In this document: positions 34,005 through 41,126 of the stretch, in pieces
Numbering within the stretch: position 1 is the stretch's first letter
How the letters are laid out: every line of letters starts with the position of its first letter
Source of the DNA: Streptomyces sp. TLI_105
GTDB taxonomy: Bacteria > Actinomycetota > Actinomycetes > Streptomycetales > Streptomycetaceae
Direction: 5' to 3'
Assembly (NCBI RefSeq): GCF_900105415.1
Contig: NZ_FNSM01000001.1
Coordinates: 1,550,001 to 1,614,000, forward strand
Length of the DNA: 64,000 nucleotides
Notes under the pieces: model-generated
The model's database searches: none
What the model was told of the DNA's origin: nothing
The model's input: the letters and a program-made list of their open reading frames with translations, nothing else
Position numbers and translations under genes: made by a program

Positions 34005-34078
34005 CCCCGGACCCCCGCCCCTCCGTGCCGTCGTCACACGGCCCATGGTCCACGGTACCGCCGCTCGGCGCCCGCCCG

Positions 34079-36040
34079 TCAGCTCGGGCGCATCCTGAAC
34101 TCGTAGGCGTCCGGCAGGGGTTCGTCGGTGAGCTCCGCCCACAGCTCGCCCAGGATCTCGGCACCCTCGCGCAGATCGGCGACCTCGAAGCCCGCGTCGA
34201 AGACGGCGCGGGCTTCGCCCTTCCTGCCCTCGGCGAGCAGGATCCGCGCCTCCAGGAGCCGGAACGCACCCCGCCCCCGGACCTCCTCCGGGAGGCTCGC
34301 CCACAACTCCCCCGCCGTGCCGGTCCGCCCGGCGGCGAGCAGGGCGACGATCGCCTCGCGCCCCAGGGCGGCGACCACCGCGACGTCTTCGGCGCCGTCC
34401 GTCTCCGCGTGGTCGGCGAAGGCCTCCGCGAACCGCTCGGCGGCCCGCCGCGGGTGCCCGTCCTCCTGGTCGGCGACGGCCAGGCAGTACAGCAGGGGCC
34501 AGCGCGCCTCGGCCCGGTGGAGTCCGCGCTCCCAGCTCCGTACCGCCTGGGCGCGGTCTCCCGCGTGCCACTGGGCGATGCCGAGGTGGTACTCGGTGGA
34601 CGGGTCGGCGGGGGCGGTCTCCAGCATGTCCCGCCAGGGGGCGGCGACCAGCGGCGCACCGGGTCCCGCGCCCTTCGCCGGGGGCGGCAGGACACCGGTG
34701 CGCAGGAGCTCCCGCCAGGGTTCCTGGTCCGGGCCGAGGGTCGACTCGGGGAAGGGCGTACCGGGCAACGCGTGTCCCCCGCGCAGGACTTCGAGGGCTC
34801 CCCAGCCGGAGCCGGCCGCGAGGACGGTCTCCGGTTCGGCGTCCGCGGCGCCCTCCCGCCAGGCGGTGTACGCCGCGTCGACGGCGGCGCGGGGCAGCGC
34901 CGCCGCCAGCTTCGCCTCGACGTCGGCGCGGGCGGCGGCCCAGTCGTCGCCGAGGGCCGCGGCGGGGTCGGCGGCGAGCGGCCCGTACGCCTCCAGCCAG
35001 CTGAACTCGGCGCCGCCCGTGAGCTCCAGGTGTTCCAGCTGGGTGCGGGCGAGCCCGGCCTGCACCTCGGCGTAGCCGGGGGTTCCGGGCTCGGTCAGCC
35101 ACTCCTGCCAGCGTCGGCCGCCGCGCTCGGTCCCCCACAGGAAGAGCTTGCGGCCGCGCAGCGCGTCGGTGGAGGTCTGGACGAGTCCGTGGCCGTCCGC
35201 GTCGAGGGCGGCGATCCAGCGGCGCTGCCCCTCGGGCAGGTCGTAGAAGTAGTCCGCGGCGTGGGCGCCGTTCAGCGGGTACGAGCGGTCGGTGCCGTCC
35301 TCGGCGACGGGTACGGGCAGGCGGTCCAGGCCGCGTTCGTAGCCGTGGTGCCAGGCCGCGTCGGCGGGCACGAGGACCCTGCGCTCCTCGGGGACGGCGG
35401 TGTTGGACCACCAGTAGGCGGGGACGGTCCGCTCGTGGGGGTTGCGGACGCGGACGCCGACGTACAGGAAGTCGGAGTCCTCGGGGAGCCACAGGTCGAC
35501 CTGGAAGGGCAGGTCGCGCAGGCGCTCCCACTCCCACAGGCGGAGCATCGGGCCGCCGTCGGGGGCGCGGACGACGGCCGCGTGGAGGGGCGAGCAGGAG
35601 AGGGTGGTGTGACCGGTGGCCCCGATGTTCCACTCGATGCCGCCGGAGAACCAGGCGCCGTTGAGGGCGAAGGCGGCGGGCTGGAGGACGGGGTTGCGGT
35701 AGAGGAGTTCACGTCCGGTGGGCTTGTGGTGCAGGGAGTGGACGCGGCCGCCGAGGCCGGGCAGCACGGTCACCCGGAGCCGGTCGTTCTCGATCACGAT
35801 CGTGTCGAGGTCCGCGGGCGTGCGCTCGCGGCCGTAGCCGTCGCGCACGGGGGCCGGGAGCAGGCTGCGCAGGGGCGCCCGTCCGATGCCCCGGGCCATG
35901 TCGCGCGGGAGCTCCGCGAGGGTCCGCGCGTCGACCGCGTGGGCCCCGGCGCCGGCGGGGGCCCGCAGTGCGGGAAGGGGGTTGTCCGGGCCCAACGGGG
36001 CCGCGGGCAGCGTCAGTACGGCACGTCGTACGGTCGTCAT
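34079..36040 (-). CDS. DUF5107 domain protein with TPR-like C-terminus
   Basis: 653 residues from ATG 36040. The N-terminal 330 residues resemble DUF5107, a galactose mutarotase-like beta-sandwich: LDTIVIENDRLRVTVLPGLGGRVHSL, HHKPTGRELLYRNPV and FSGGIEWNIGATGH are the family's hallmarks. The C-terminal part is helical, with TPR-like turns (AEARWPLLYCLAVADQEDGHPRRAAERFAEAF). Family members occur with carbohydrate-active enzymes; a sugar-processing or glycosidase-like role is likely, but catalytic residues are not established. No sugar transporter is adjacent. Confidence 0.85.
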   Translation of the reverse strand: MTTVRRAVLTLPAAPLGPDNPLPALRAPAGAGAHAVDARTLAELPRDMARGIGRAPLRSLLPAPVRDGYGRERTPADLDTIVIENDRLRVTVLPGLGGRVHSLHHKPTGRELLYRNPVLQPAAFALNGAWFSGGIEWNIGATGHTTLSCSPLHAAVVRAPDGGPMLRLWEWERLRDLPFQVDLWLPEDSDFLYVGVRVRNPHERTVPAYWWSNTAVPEERRVLVPADAAWHHGYERGLDRLPVPVAEDGTDRSYPLNGAHAADYFYDLPEGQRRWIAALDADGHGLVQTSTDALRGRKLFLWGTERGGRRWQEWLTEPGTPGYAEVQAGLARTQLEHLELTGGAEFSWLEAYGPLAADPAAALGDDWAAARADVEAKLAAALPRAAVDAAYTAWREGAADAEPETVLAAGSGWGALEVLRGGHALPGTPFPESTLGPDQEPWRELLRTGVLPPPAKGAGPGAPLVAAPWRDMLETAPADPSTEYHLGIAQWHAGDRAQAVRSWERGLHRAEARWPLLYCLAVADQEDGHPRRAAERFAEAFADHAETDGAEDVAVVAALGREAIVALLAAGRTGTAGELWASLPEEVRGRGAFRLLEARILLAEGRKGEARAVFDAGFEVADLREGAEILGELWAELTDEPLPDAYEFRMRPS

Positions 36041-36218
36041 CGATCCATGGAACACGGCAGATCCGGTCCTGACCAGGGGTTCTCCGCGTCAGGCTTCGGC
36101 AAAGCCGCCGGGGCGGGGCGCCCGGATATTCCCGGCGGCGGCGGTGCCCGCCGCCGTAGTGTGGAGGGTCGGCCCGCCACCGTGGCGGCCGTGGACCAGG
36201 GCACAGGGAGTACGAGGA

Positions 36219-36551
36219 ATGGGCACGCAGCACACCTACCGGGTCATCGTGCGCGGCACGTTCGACGGTCTGTCGGAGGAGAGCCGGTCCCGGCTGCTCG
36301 CCGAGGTGGACGCGCACGGGCTGACGGCGATGCAGTTCACGGAGGAGGGCTCGCTGGCCTACGACCGGACGCTGAAGCACTTCTCGTACCGCCTGGTCGT
36401 CGTCTCGGACGCCGAGGACGGAGACGAGATGGCGGGCGCGATCGCGGAGGACCGGGTGGAGAAGGCGCTCGGCGAGCTGGGACACGGGTACAAGGCGCTG
36501 CGCTCGACGGTGACGGACCTCGACACGATGAAGATCAACCGGAAGCGCTAG
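36219..36551 (+). CDS. DUF6204 family protein
   Basis: 110 residues starting MGTQHTYRVIVRGTFDGLSEESRSRLLAEVDAHG, the pattern of a small alpha/beta family of unknown function common in Streptomyces (DUF6204, from memory). The C-terminus ends GHGYKALRSTVTDLDTMKINRKR, which is also typical. No membrane or signal segment. AGGAA is just before the ATG. Confidence 0.75.
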   Translation: MGTQHTYRVIVRGTFDGLSEESRSRLLAEVDAHGLTAMQFTEEGSLAYDRTLKHFSYRLVVVSDAEDGDEMAGAIAEDRVEKALGELGHGYKALRSTVTDLDTMKINRKR

Positions 36552-36604
36552 GTGTGCGACTGCCGCAGCCCGATGACGAGGCTGGCCGCGCCGCCCACCT
36601 TCCA

Positions 36605-36682
36605 GGAGAGGAAGCTGCGATCTTTGCCCAGGCGGACGAGCTCAACGCCCACATCGCTCGGTTCCTCGAACACTACGGGTAG
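36605..36682 (+). pseudogene. Short coding remnant upstream of small gene
   Basis: The frame ending at 36682 reads EEAAIFAQADELNAHIARFLEHYG, a well-formed helical segment that looks like the C-terminus of a longer protein, possibly a transposase or integrase. Everything upstream in frame is non-coding or antisense to other genes. Base composition here is less GC-rich than in neighbouring genes. I list it as a likely remnant. Confidence 0.3.
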
Positions 36683-36692
36683 GCTCGTAGGT

Positions 36693-36854
36693 ATGGGAAT
36701 TGACTGGGAGAACATACTCGGCGCAAGCGGTAACGGCCTCGACGATGCCTACGACAGCGCGGTCTCCGCGGTCATCTACAGCGATGACCCGGGGGAGGAC
36801 CGTCGGCCACTCCCAATCGGCGAAGAGCACGACGACACAGACGGCTTGCGCTGA
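36693..36854 (+). CDS. Small acidic protein (53 aa)
   Basis: MGIDWENILGASGNGLDDAYDSAV opens an acidic, mostly helical small protein ending EEHDDTDGLR. Codon use is less GC-rich than in the flanking genes, suggesting a plasmid or phage origin. Its ribosome-binding site is weak (TAGG). A strong hairpin follows directly after the stop. Function unknown. Confidence 0.5.
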   Translation: MGIDWENILGASGNGLDDAYDSAVSAVIYSDDPGEDRRPLPIGEEHDDTDGLR

Positions 36855-36857
36855 ACT

Positions 36858-36891
36858 GGCGAAACGCCCCGGCAAGCCGCGGCGTTTCGCC
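36858..36891. terminator. Hairpin terminator after the 53-aa gene
   Basis: GGCGAAACGCC (36858-36868) and its perfect complement (36881-36891) flank a 12-base loop, four bases after the stop codon. Confidence 0.75.
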
Positions 36892-36929
36892 ATCAGGTCA
36901 GGGGTCGGTCAAGAGGCGGCCGAGCTCAA

Positions 36930-37208
36930 CTCTGCGGCTCGATCGCCGCCTTCACCGAACTCGTCATCCCCGGCGACGGCACAGGTGACGGCCAGCACTA
37001 CGGCACGGGGGTGCTGCCCGAGCACCGAGGTCACGGCCTCGGCCGATGGATGAAGGCCGAGTCGACCCGACAGGCCCACAGGGACTATCCGGACCTCGGT
37101 GACCTCCTGACCGACACCGCCGACAGCAACGCGCACATGCGACGGGTCAACGACGGTCTCGGCTACACACCCACGCACACGACACACCAGTATCAGCTCG
37201 ACCTTTAG
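36930..37208 (+). pseudogene. C-terminal remnant of a GNAT acetyltransferase
   Basis: About 90 codons preserve the second half of a GNAT protein: IAAFTELVIPGDG, then the acetyl-CoA motif GTGVLPEHRGHGLGRWMKA, and NDGLGYTPTHTTHQYQLDL at the end. The first half, including strands 1-3, is missing, and the upstream DNA is a terminator and a small unrelated gene. It is thus a 5'-truncated remnant. It may mark the end point of a deletion or insertion. Confidence 0.8.
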
Positions 37209-37274
37209 CAGAGAGCGGACGGGCCGGACCGGGACATCACCCCGCCCGGCCTGTCCGTGCTTTCGATACACGCC

Positions 37275-37817
37275 CTAGTCGGATGCCGTGATGGCCCAGC
37301 GTTCGTGGTCGCGCCAGGCTCCGTCGATGTGCAGCATCGCGGGCGAGAAGCCCTCCAGGCGGAAGCCGGCGCGGCGGACGAGGGCACGGGAGGCGGTGTT
37401 GCCGGGCTGGATGTTCGCCTCCAGCCGGTGCAGCTCCAGGGGGCCGAAGGCGTGCTCCAGGACCAGCCCGAGGGCCTCGGTGAGGAGTCCGCGTCCGGCG
37501 GCGTGCGCGAAGGCGCCGTACCCGAGGGCGCCGCTGCGGAACGCGCCGCGGACGATGTTGTTGATGTTGACGAAGCCGGCGATCCCGCCGCCGTCGGCGC
37601 GCTCGCAGACCAGGAAGCCCGCGCGCGCCGGGTCCTCGATCAGAACGCCCGCGTAGGCGGCGTACGCCTCGGCCGTGCACGGCGGGAAGAGCCAGGGACG
37701 GTGGAGCTCCCGGCTCTCGCGGGCGCGGGCGGTGAACTCCTCGGCGTCGGCGAGGGAGAAGGGACGCAGGCCCACGCGGGGCCCGACGGCGAGGTAGGCG
37801 GTGGGCTCGTCGGACAT
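37275..37817 (-). CDS. RimJ/RimL-type GNAT acetyltransferase
   Basis: 180 residues. The RimJ/L pattern is visible: LRPFSLADAEEFTARARES at the start, VNINNIVRGAFRSGALGYGAFAHAAGRGLLTEAL for the acetyl-CoA-binding motif and ELHRLEANIQPGNTASRALVRRAGFRLEG near the end. Members acetylate protein N-termini or small amines such as antibiotics. The gene is on the strand opposite to the GNAT remnant. Confidence 0.92.
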   Translation of the reverse strand: MSDEPTAYLAVGPRVGLRPFSLADAEEFTARARESRELHRPWLFPPCTAEAYAAYAGVLIEDPARAGFLVCERADGGGIAGFVNINNIVRGAFRSGALGYGAFAHAAGRGLLTEALGLVLEHAFGPLELHRLEANIQPGNTASRALVRRAGFRLEGFSPAMLHIDGAWRDHERWAITASD

Positions 37818-37829
37818 GCGGCCAGGCTA

Positions 37830-38069
37830 TGCGGGCCGGGGACGGGGGGCACGGGCTTTCGGCCGCGGGCGGCGGCGGGGTGCGGGCTCTCGGCGGCGGG
37901 GTGCGGGCTCTCGGCGGCGGCCGACGGGCAGCGGCGGGCGGGCTTTCGGCGGCGGGCACGGGGCCGGCGGAACACAGGCCCTACAGCGGCGGGCGCGGGC
38001 GGCGGCAGGGCAGAGCCCTTCGGCAGCGGGCGCGGCTCCGGCGGAACACGGGCCCTTCAGCGGCGGGCG
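37830..38069. repeat. GC-rich direct repeats around the PASTA gene 3' end
   Basis: The gap contains short reiterated GC-rich strings, and a 32-bp block at 37964-37995 is repeated at 38038-38069 with few mismatches. The second copy spans the stop codon of the PASTA-domain gene (38057-38059), so the gene end has been duplicated. No gene is seen in this gap. Confidence 0.65.
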
Positions 38070-38407
38070 TCGCGGACGCGGGGTGGGCAGGTCTCGCCCT
38101 TGCGTACCACTCCGATCATGACGGTGGTCCGCCGGTCGAGGGCCGTGCCCACCGTCGGGTACTGGGTGCAGACCTCCCAGCACGGCGGCCAGAGCACCCG
38201 CCGGTCGCGGCCGCTCACGTCGTGGACGTCGAGGCGGGTCCGGCGGTCGAGGCGGGTGAAGACCTGCCACAGGCCCCGGCCCAGGAAGTCCGGCATCGGC
38301 CGTGCCCCGGCCTCGTCGCCGGGCGTGGCGGCACCCTCCGCCGAGGAGGCGGCGACGGCCGCGAGCGCCAGGACCGCGCCGACGCCGACGACGGCGGCCC
38401 GCCTCAC
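38057..38407 (-). CDS. Secreted single-PASTA-domain protein
   Basis: 116 residues from GTG 38407. A signal peptide (VRRAAVVGVGAVLALAAVAASSAEGA) is followed by one PASTA-like domain: DFLGRGLWQVFTRLDRRTRLDVHDVSGRDRRVL, then WEVCTQYPTVGTAL and TVMIGVVRKGETCP. Two cysteines (in WEVCTQYP and GETCP) probably form a disulfide. PASTA domains bind peptidoglycan fragments or penicillin; a free single-domain protein could be a cell-wall sensor. It is coupled to the LapA gene by a four-base overlap. Confidence 0.75.
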   Translation of the reverse strand: MRRAAVVGVGAVLALAAVAASSAEGAATPGDEAGARPMPDFLGRGLWQVFTRLDRRTRLDVHDVSGRDRRVLWPPCWEVCTQYPTVGTALDRRTTVMIGVVRKGETCPPRVRDARR

Positions 38408-38655
38408 TTCCGCCTCCGGGCGGCGAAGTAGGCGCCGCAGCCCGCACCGAGGAGGGCGGTGGCGAGCAGCGCCACGTAGAGCGGCAGGGTGACCTCGGGG
38501 ACCAGCAGGCGGATCCTGACCTCGCGGGTGTTCTCGAAGATGAAGACCAGGGTGAGGACCGCGACCGCGACCATCGCGATCCGCCCCGGGGTGAGGGCTC
38601 CGGCCCAGCGGGACTTGCCCCCGCCCGCTGCCCGTGGCGTCCACTTGGGACTCAT
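38404..38655 (-). CDS. LapA domain membrane protein
   Basis: 83 residues with two membrane helices (about residues 28-43 and 55-76). The LapA pattern is VLTLVFIFENTREVRIRLLVPEVTLPLYVALLATALLGAGCG followed by a basic AARRRK end. LapA-like proteins help assemble lipopolysaccharide in Gram-negatives; in actinomycetes the role is unknown. The stop overlaps the start of the PASTA-protein gene (GTGA), so the two form an envelope-related unit. Confidence 0.88.
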   Translation of the reverse strand: MSPKWTPRAAGGGKSRWAGALTPGRIAMVAVAVLTLVFIFENTREVRIRLLVPEVTLPLYVALLATALLGAGCGAYFAARRRK

Positions 38656-38766
38656 GCCCGGCCCCTCTCCTCCGTCGTGCCGCGTCGGTCGTACCCGGCC
38701 ACGGCCGTGGGACCAGAATGGGACGCGCGGCGCCTCCCCGTGACGGCGAGCAGAGCCGTACGGGTG

Positions 38767-38796
38767 ACTTGTCAGACAACGCGGGCCGACTACCGT
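38767..38796 (+). promoter_or_regulatory. GntR operator overlapping its own promoter
   Basis: ACTTGTCAGACAAC (38767-38780) contains the palindrome TTGTC-A-GACAA. A -35-like TTGTCA (38769-38774) is followed after 16 bases by TACCGT (38791-38796), so the palindrome covers the -35 of the GntR gene promoter. The same 14-mer, differing only in its central base, is at 40023. Confidence 0.65.
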
Positions 38797-38845
38797 GGTG
38801 CGAAGACCGGCGGAGAGCGCGCCGGTGACGAGACGAGGAGGGGCC

Positions 38846-39607
38846 GTGGCGGTCAGCGGACAGCGGCGGCGACCGGTCGTGGCGCTCTACGAGCGGATCG
38901 CGGACGCCGTCCACGACGGCACCTACCCGCCGGGCTCCACGCTCCCCTCCGAGCCGAAGCTCGCCGCCGAGCTGGGCGTCAGCCGGCCGGCCCTGCGCGA
39001 GGCGCTGCTGCTGCTCCAGGAGGACGGCGTCCTCACGGTGCGGCGCGGGGTGGGCCGTACCGTCAACGACCGTCCGCCCCGGCGCGGCTTCGAGCACGTC
39101 CAGCCCCTGGAGGAGCTGATCGGCGCGGGCGCCCCCCTGCGGGTGCGGGCGCTGCTCAGGACCGTCGAGGAGCCGACCGACTTCACCACCCAGCACCTGC
39201 TCGCGCCCGCCCGCGCCGAGCTGCGGTTCTGGGAGTCCGTACTGGGCGGGGAGGGCACGGCGGCGGCGCTGAGCCACGAGTGGGCGGCGCCCGACGAGCT
39301 GCTCGACCGCGTGCACCCGGAGTTCGCGCGGGCCCTGCGGGCGGCGGAGGCCGAGACGGGGGCCGGCGGCGCGGTCTCGATGCTGGCGGTGCTGGTGGGG
39401 GCGTCTCGGGAGACGGCCCTGAGCGCGCACAGCGGGATCACGGCGACGCTGCTCGGGCGGCGGCGCGGGGAGCAGCTGGGGCGCCCGGCGGACACCCCCG
39501 CCGTCCTGGTCACCCAGGTGGTGCGGGTCGGCGAGACCCCGGTCCTGGCGGCCAAGCACATGCTCCCGACGGGCACGCCCGCGCTGCCGGTGCTGCAGTC
39601 GTACTGA
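38846..39607 (+). CDS. GntR family regulator (HutC/UTRA type)
   Basis: 253 residues from GTG 38846, with GAGGAGGG just upstream. The GntR winged helix is clear (VALYERIADAVHDGTYPPGSTLPSEPKLAAELGVSRPALREALLLLQ ... LTVRRGVGRTV), and the C-terminal domain resembles UTRA (HVQPLEELIGAGAP ... VLVTQVVRVGETPVLAAKHML). It precedes adenosine deaminase by about 410 bases of repeats, and a TTGTCWGACAA site occurs at both genes. I infer that it represses itself and add, with adenosine, hypoxanthine or a nucleoside derivative as possible effector. Confidence 0.92.
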   Translation: MAVSGQRRRPVVALYERIADAVHDGTYPPGSTLPSEPKLAAELGVSRPALREALLLLQEDGVLTVRRGVGRTVNDRPPRRGFEHVQPLEELIGAGAPLRVRALLRTVEEPTDFTTQHLLAPARAELRFWESVLGGEGTAAALSHEWAAPDELLDRVHPEFARALRAAEAETGAGGAVSMLAVLVGASRETALSAHSGITATLLGRRRGEQLGRPADTPAVLVTQVVRVGETPVLAAKHMLPTGTPALPVLQSY

Positions 39608-40018
39608 GTGGGGGCGGGAGCCCGCCCGAGCTCCGGCCACGAAGACGCCTCCGCACGCCGGAGCCCGACCACGGGCCGCGAGGGGCCTCCGCGCGCCGGG
39701 GTTCAGGCCGTGAGCCACGAGGGCGCCTCCGCGCCCACGGCCCGGGGGCCGGGGGCCGGGGGCCGGGGGCCGGGGGCCGGGGGCCGGGGGCCGGGGGCCG
39801 GGGGCCGGGGGCCGGGGGCCTGTCGTCCAGGGCCCGGTCCGTGAACCGTGCGGGCGCCTCCGCCCGCCGAAGCCCCGGGTCCCGGGCCCACAGACCCCCG
39901 AGCCACAGGCCGCGAGGGTGCCCCCTCGCGCCCGCACCGGGGCGGAGTCCCCGGCCCGCCGGCCGCCCGTCGGGCCCGTCACAGCGCCCCGCGCGCCCTT
40001 GGCGTACACTTCCCCGCC
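39608..40018. repeat. Repeat-filled gap between GntR and adenosine deaminase genes
   Basis: About 12-13 tandem copies of a 7-bp unit (CCGGGGG) occupy 39742-39830, a strong G-quadruplex candidate. Degenerate longer repeats (GGGCGCCTCCGC-like) flank it at 39640-39735 and 39840-39935. No gene is convincing. The right end contains a TACACT -10 box (40005-40010), eight bases before the deaminase ATG. Confidence 0.85.
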
Positions 40019-41107
40019 ATGCACTTGTCTGACAACTCTGCCACGCCTGCCGCCGCCACCGTCTCCGAGTGGATCCGCCGGGCCCCCAAGGCCGTCCTCC
40101 ACGACCACCTCGACGGCGGGCTGCGCCCCGCGACCATCGTCGAGCTGGCGCGGGAGTGCGGCTACACCGCGCTGCCGACCGAGGACCCGGCCGAGCTCGC
40201 GGTCTGGTTCCGGGACGCCGCCGACTCCGGTTCGCTGGAGCGCTACCTGGAGACCTTCGCCCACACCTGCGCGGTCATGCAGACCCGCGAGGCGCTCGTG
40301 CGCATCGCGGCCGAGTGCGCCGAGGACCTGGCGGCGGACGGCGTCGTCTACGCCGAGATCCGTTACGCCCCCGAGCAGCACCTGGAGGGCGGCCTCACCC
40401 TCGACGAGGTCGTCGAGGCGGTGAACGACGGCTTCCGCGAGGGCGAGCGCCGCACCGGCGGCCGGATCACGGTCCGCACCCTCCTCACCGGCATGCGCCA
40501 CACCGACCGCTCCCTGGAGATCGCGGAGCTCACGGTCGCGCACCGGGACAACGGCGTGGCGGGCTTCGACATAGCCGGCGGCGAGATCGGCAACCCGCCG
40601 GCCCGCCACCTCGCCGCCTTCCAGCACCTGAAGCGGGAGAACTGCCACTACACGATCCACGCCGGCGAGGCCGTCGGCGCGGAGTCGATCCACGAGGCCG
40701 TGCAGGTCTGCGGCACCGAGCGGATCGGCCACGGCGTGCGGATCACGGACGACATCGCCGAGGACGGCACGCTGGGCCGGCTCGCCTCGTACGTCCGGGA
40801 CAACCGCATCGCCCTGGAGGTCTGCCCGACCTCCAACCTCCAGACGGGCGCCGCGAAGGACTACGCCTCGCACCCGATCGACGAGCTGCGCCGGCTCGGC
40901 TTCCGGATCACGCTCAACACCGACAACCGGCTGGTCTCCGGCACCACCATGAGCGAGGAGTTCCAGCACATGGTGGACGCGTTCGGGTACGGCCCCGAGG
41001 TCTTCGAGGAGTTCACGGTCGCCGCCCTGGAGGCCGCCTTCCTGCCGCTGCCGGAGCGGCAGCGGCTGATCGACGAGGTCGTCCGCCCGGGGTACGCGGC
41101 GCTGTAG
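40019..41107 (+). CDS. add: Adenosine deaminase
   Basis: 362 residues. Catalytic and zinc ligands are visible: H28 and H30 (LHDHLDGG), H214 and E217 (IHAGEA), H238 (RIGHGV) and D302 with CPTSN and LNTDN nearby. It deaminates adenosine or deoxyadenosine to inosine in purine salvage. The TACACT promoter box ends eight bases before the ATG with no Shine-Dalgarno, so the mRNA is probably leaderless. Codons 3-6 contain the palindrome TTGTC-T-GACAA found at the GntR gene, suggesting repression by a roadblock at the start codon. Confidence 0.95.
   Translation: MHLSDNSATPAAATVSEWIRRAPKAVLHDHLDGGLRPATIVELARECGYTALPTEDPAELAVWFRDAADSGSLERYLETFAHTCAVMQTREALVRIAAECAEDLAADGVVYAEIRYAPEQHLEGGLTLDEVVEAVNDGFREGERRTGGRITVRTLLTGMRHTDRSLEIAELTVAHRDNGVAGFDIAGGEIGNPPARHLAAFQHLKRENCHYTIHAGEAVGAESIHEAVQVCGTERIGHGVRITDDIAEDGTLGRLASYVRDNRIALEVCPTSNLQTGAAKDYASHPIDELRRLGFRITLNTDNRLVSGTTMSEEFQHMVDAFGYGPEVFEEFTVAALEAAFLPLPERQRLIDEVVRPGYAAL
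40023..40036 (+). promoter_or_regulatory. GntR operator within the first codons of add
   Basis: ACTTGTCTGACAAC is identical to the 14-mer at 38767-38780 except for the central base. It begins five bases after the A of the add start codon. Confidence 0.65.
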
Positions 41108-41126
41108 GCCCGTGGGCCCGTAGGCC

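Noticed and set aside
36552..36682. Possible transposase end near 36.6 kb
   Set aside because: Only about 25 residues and no DDE or HUH motif, inverted repeats or target duplication; not called as an insertion sequence.
39700..39935. Possible CRISPR-like array in the GntR-add gap
   Set aside because: The repeats are 7-bp contiguous units and degenerate GC strings with no spacers of constant length.
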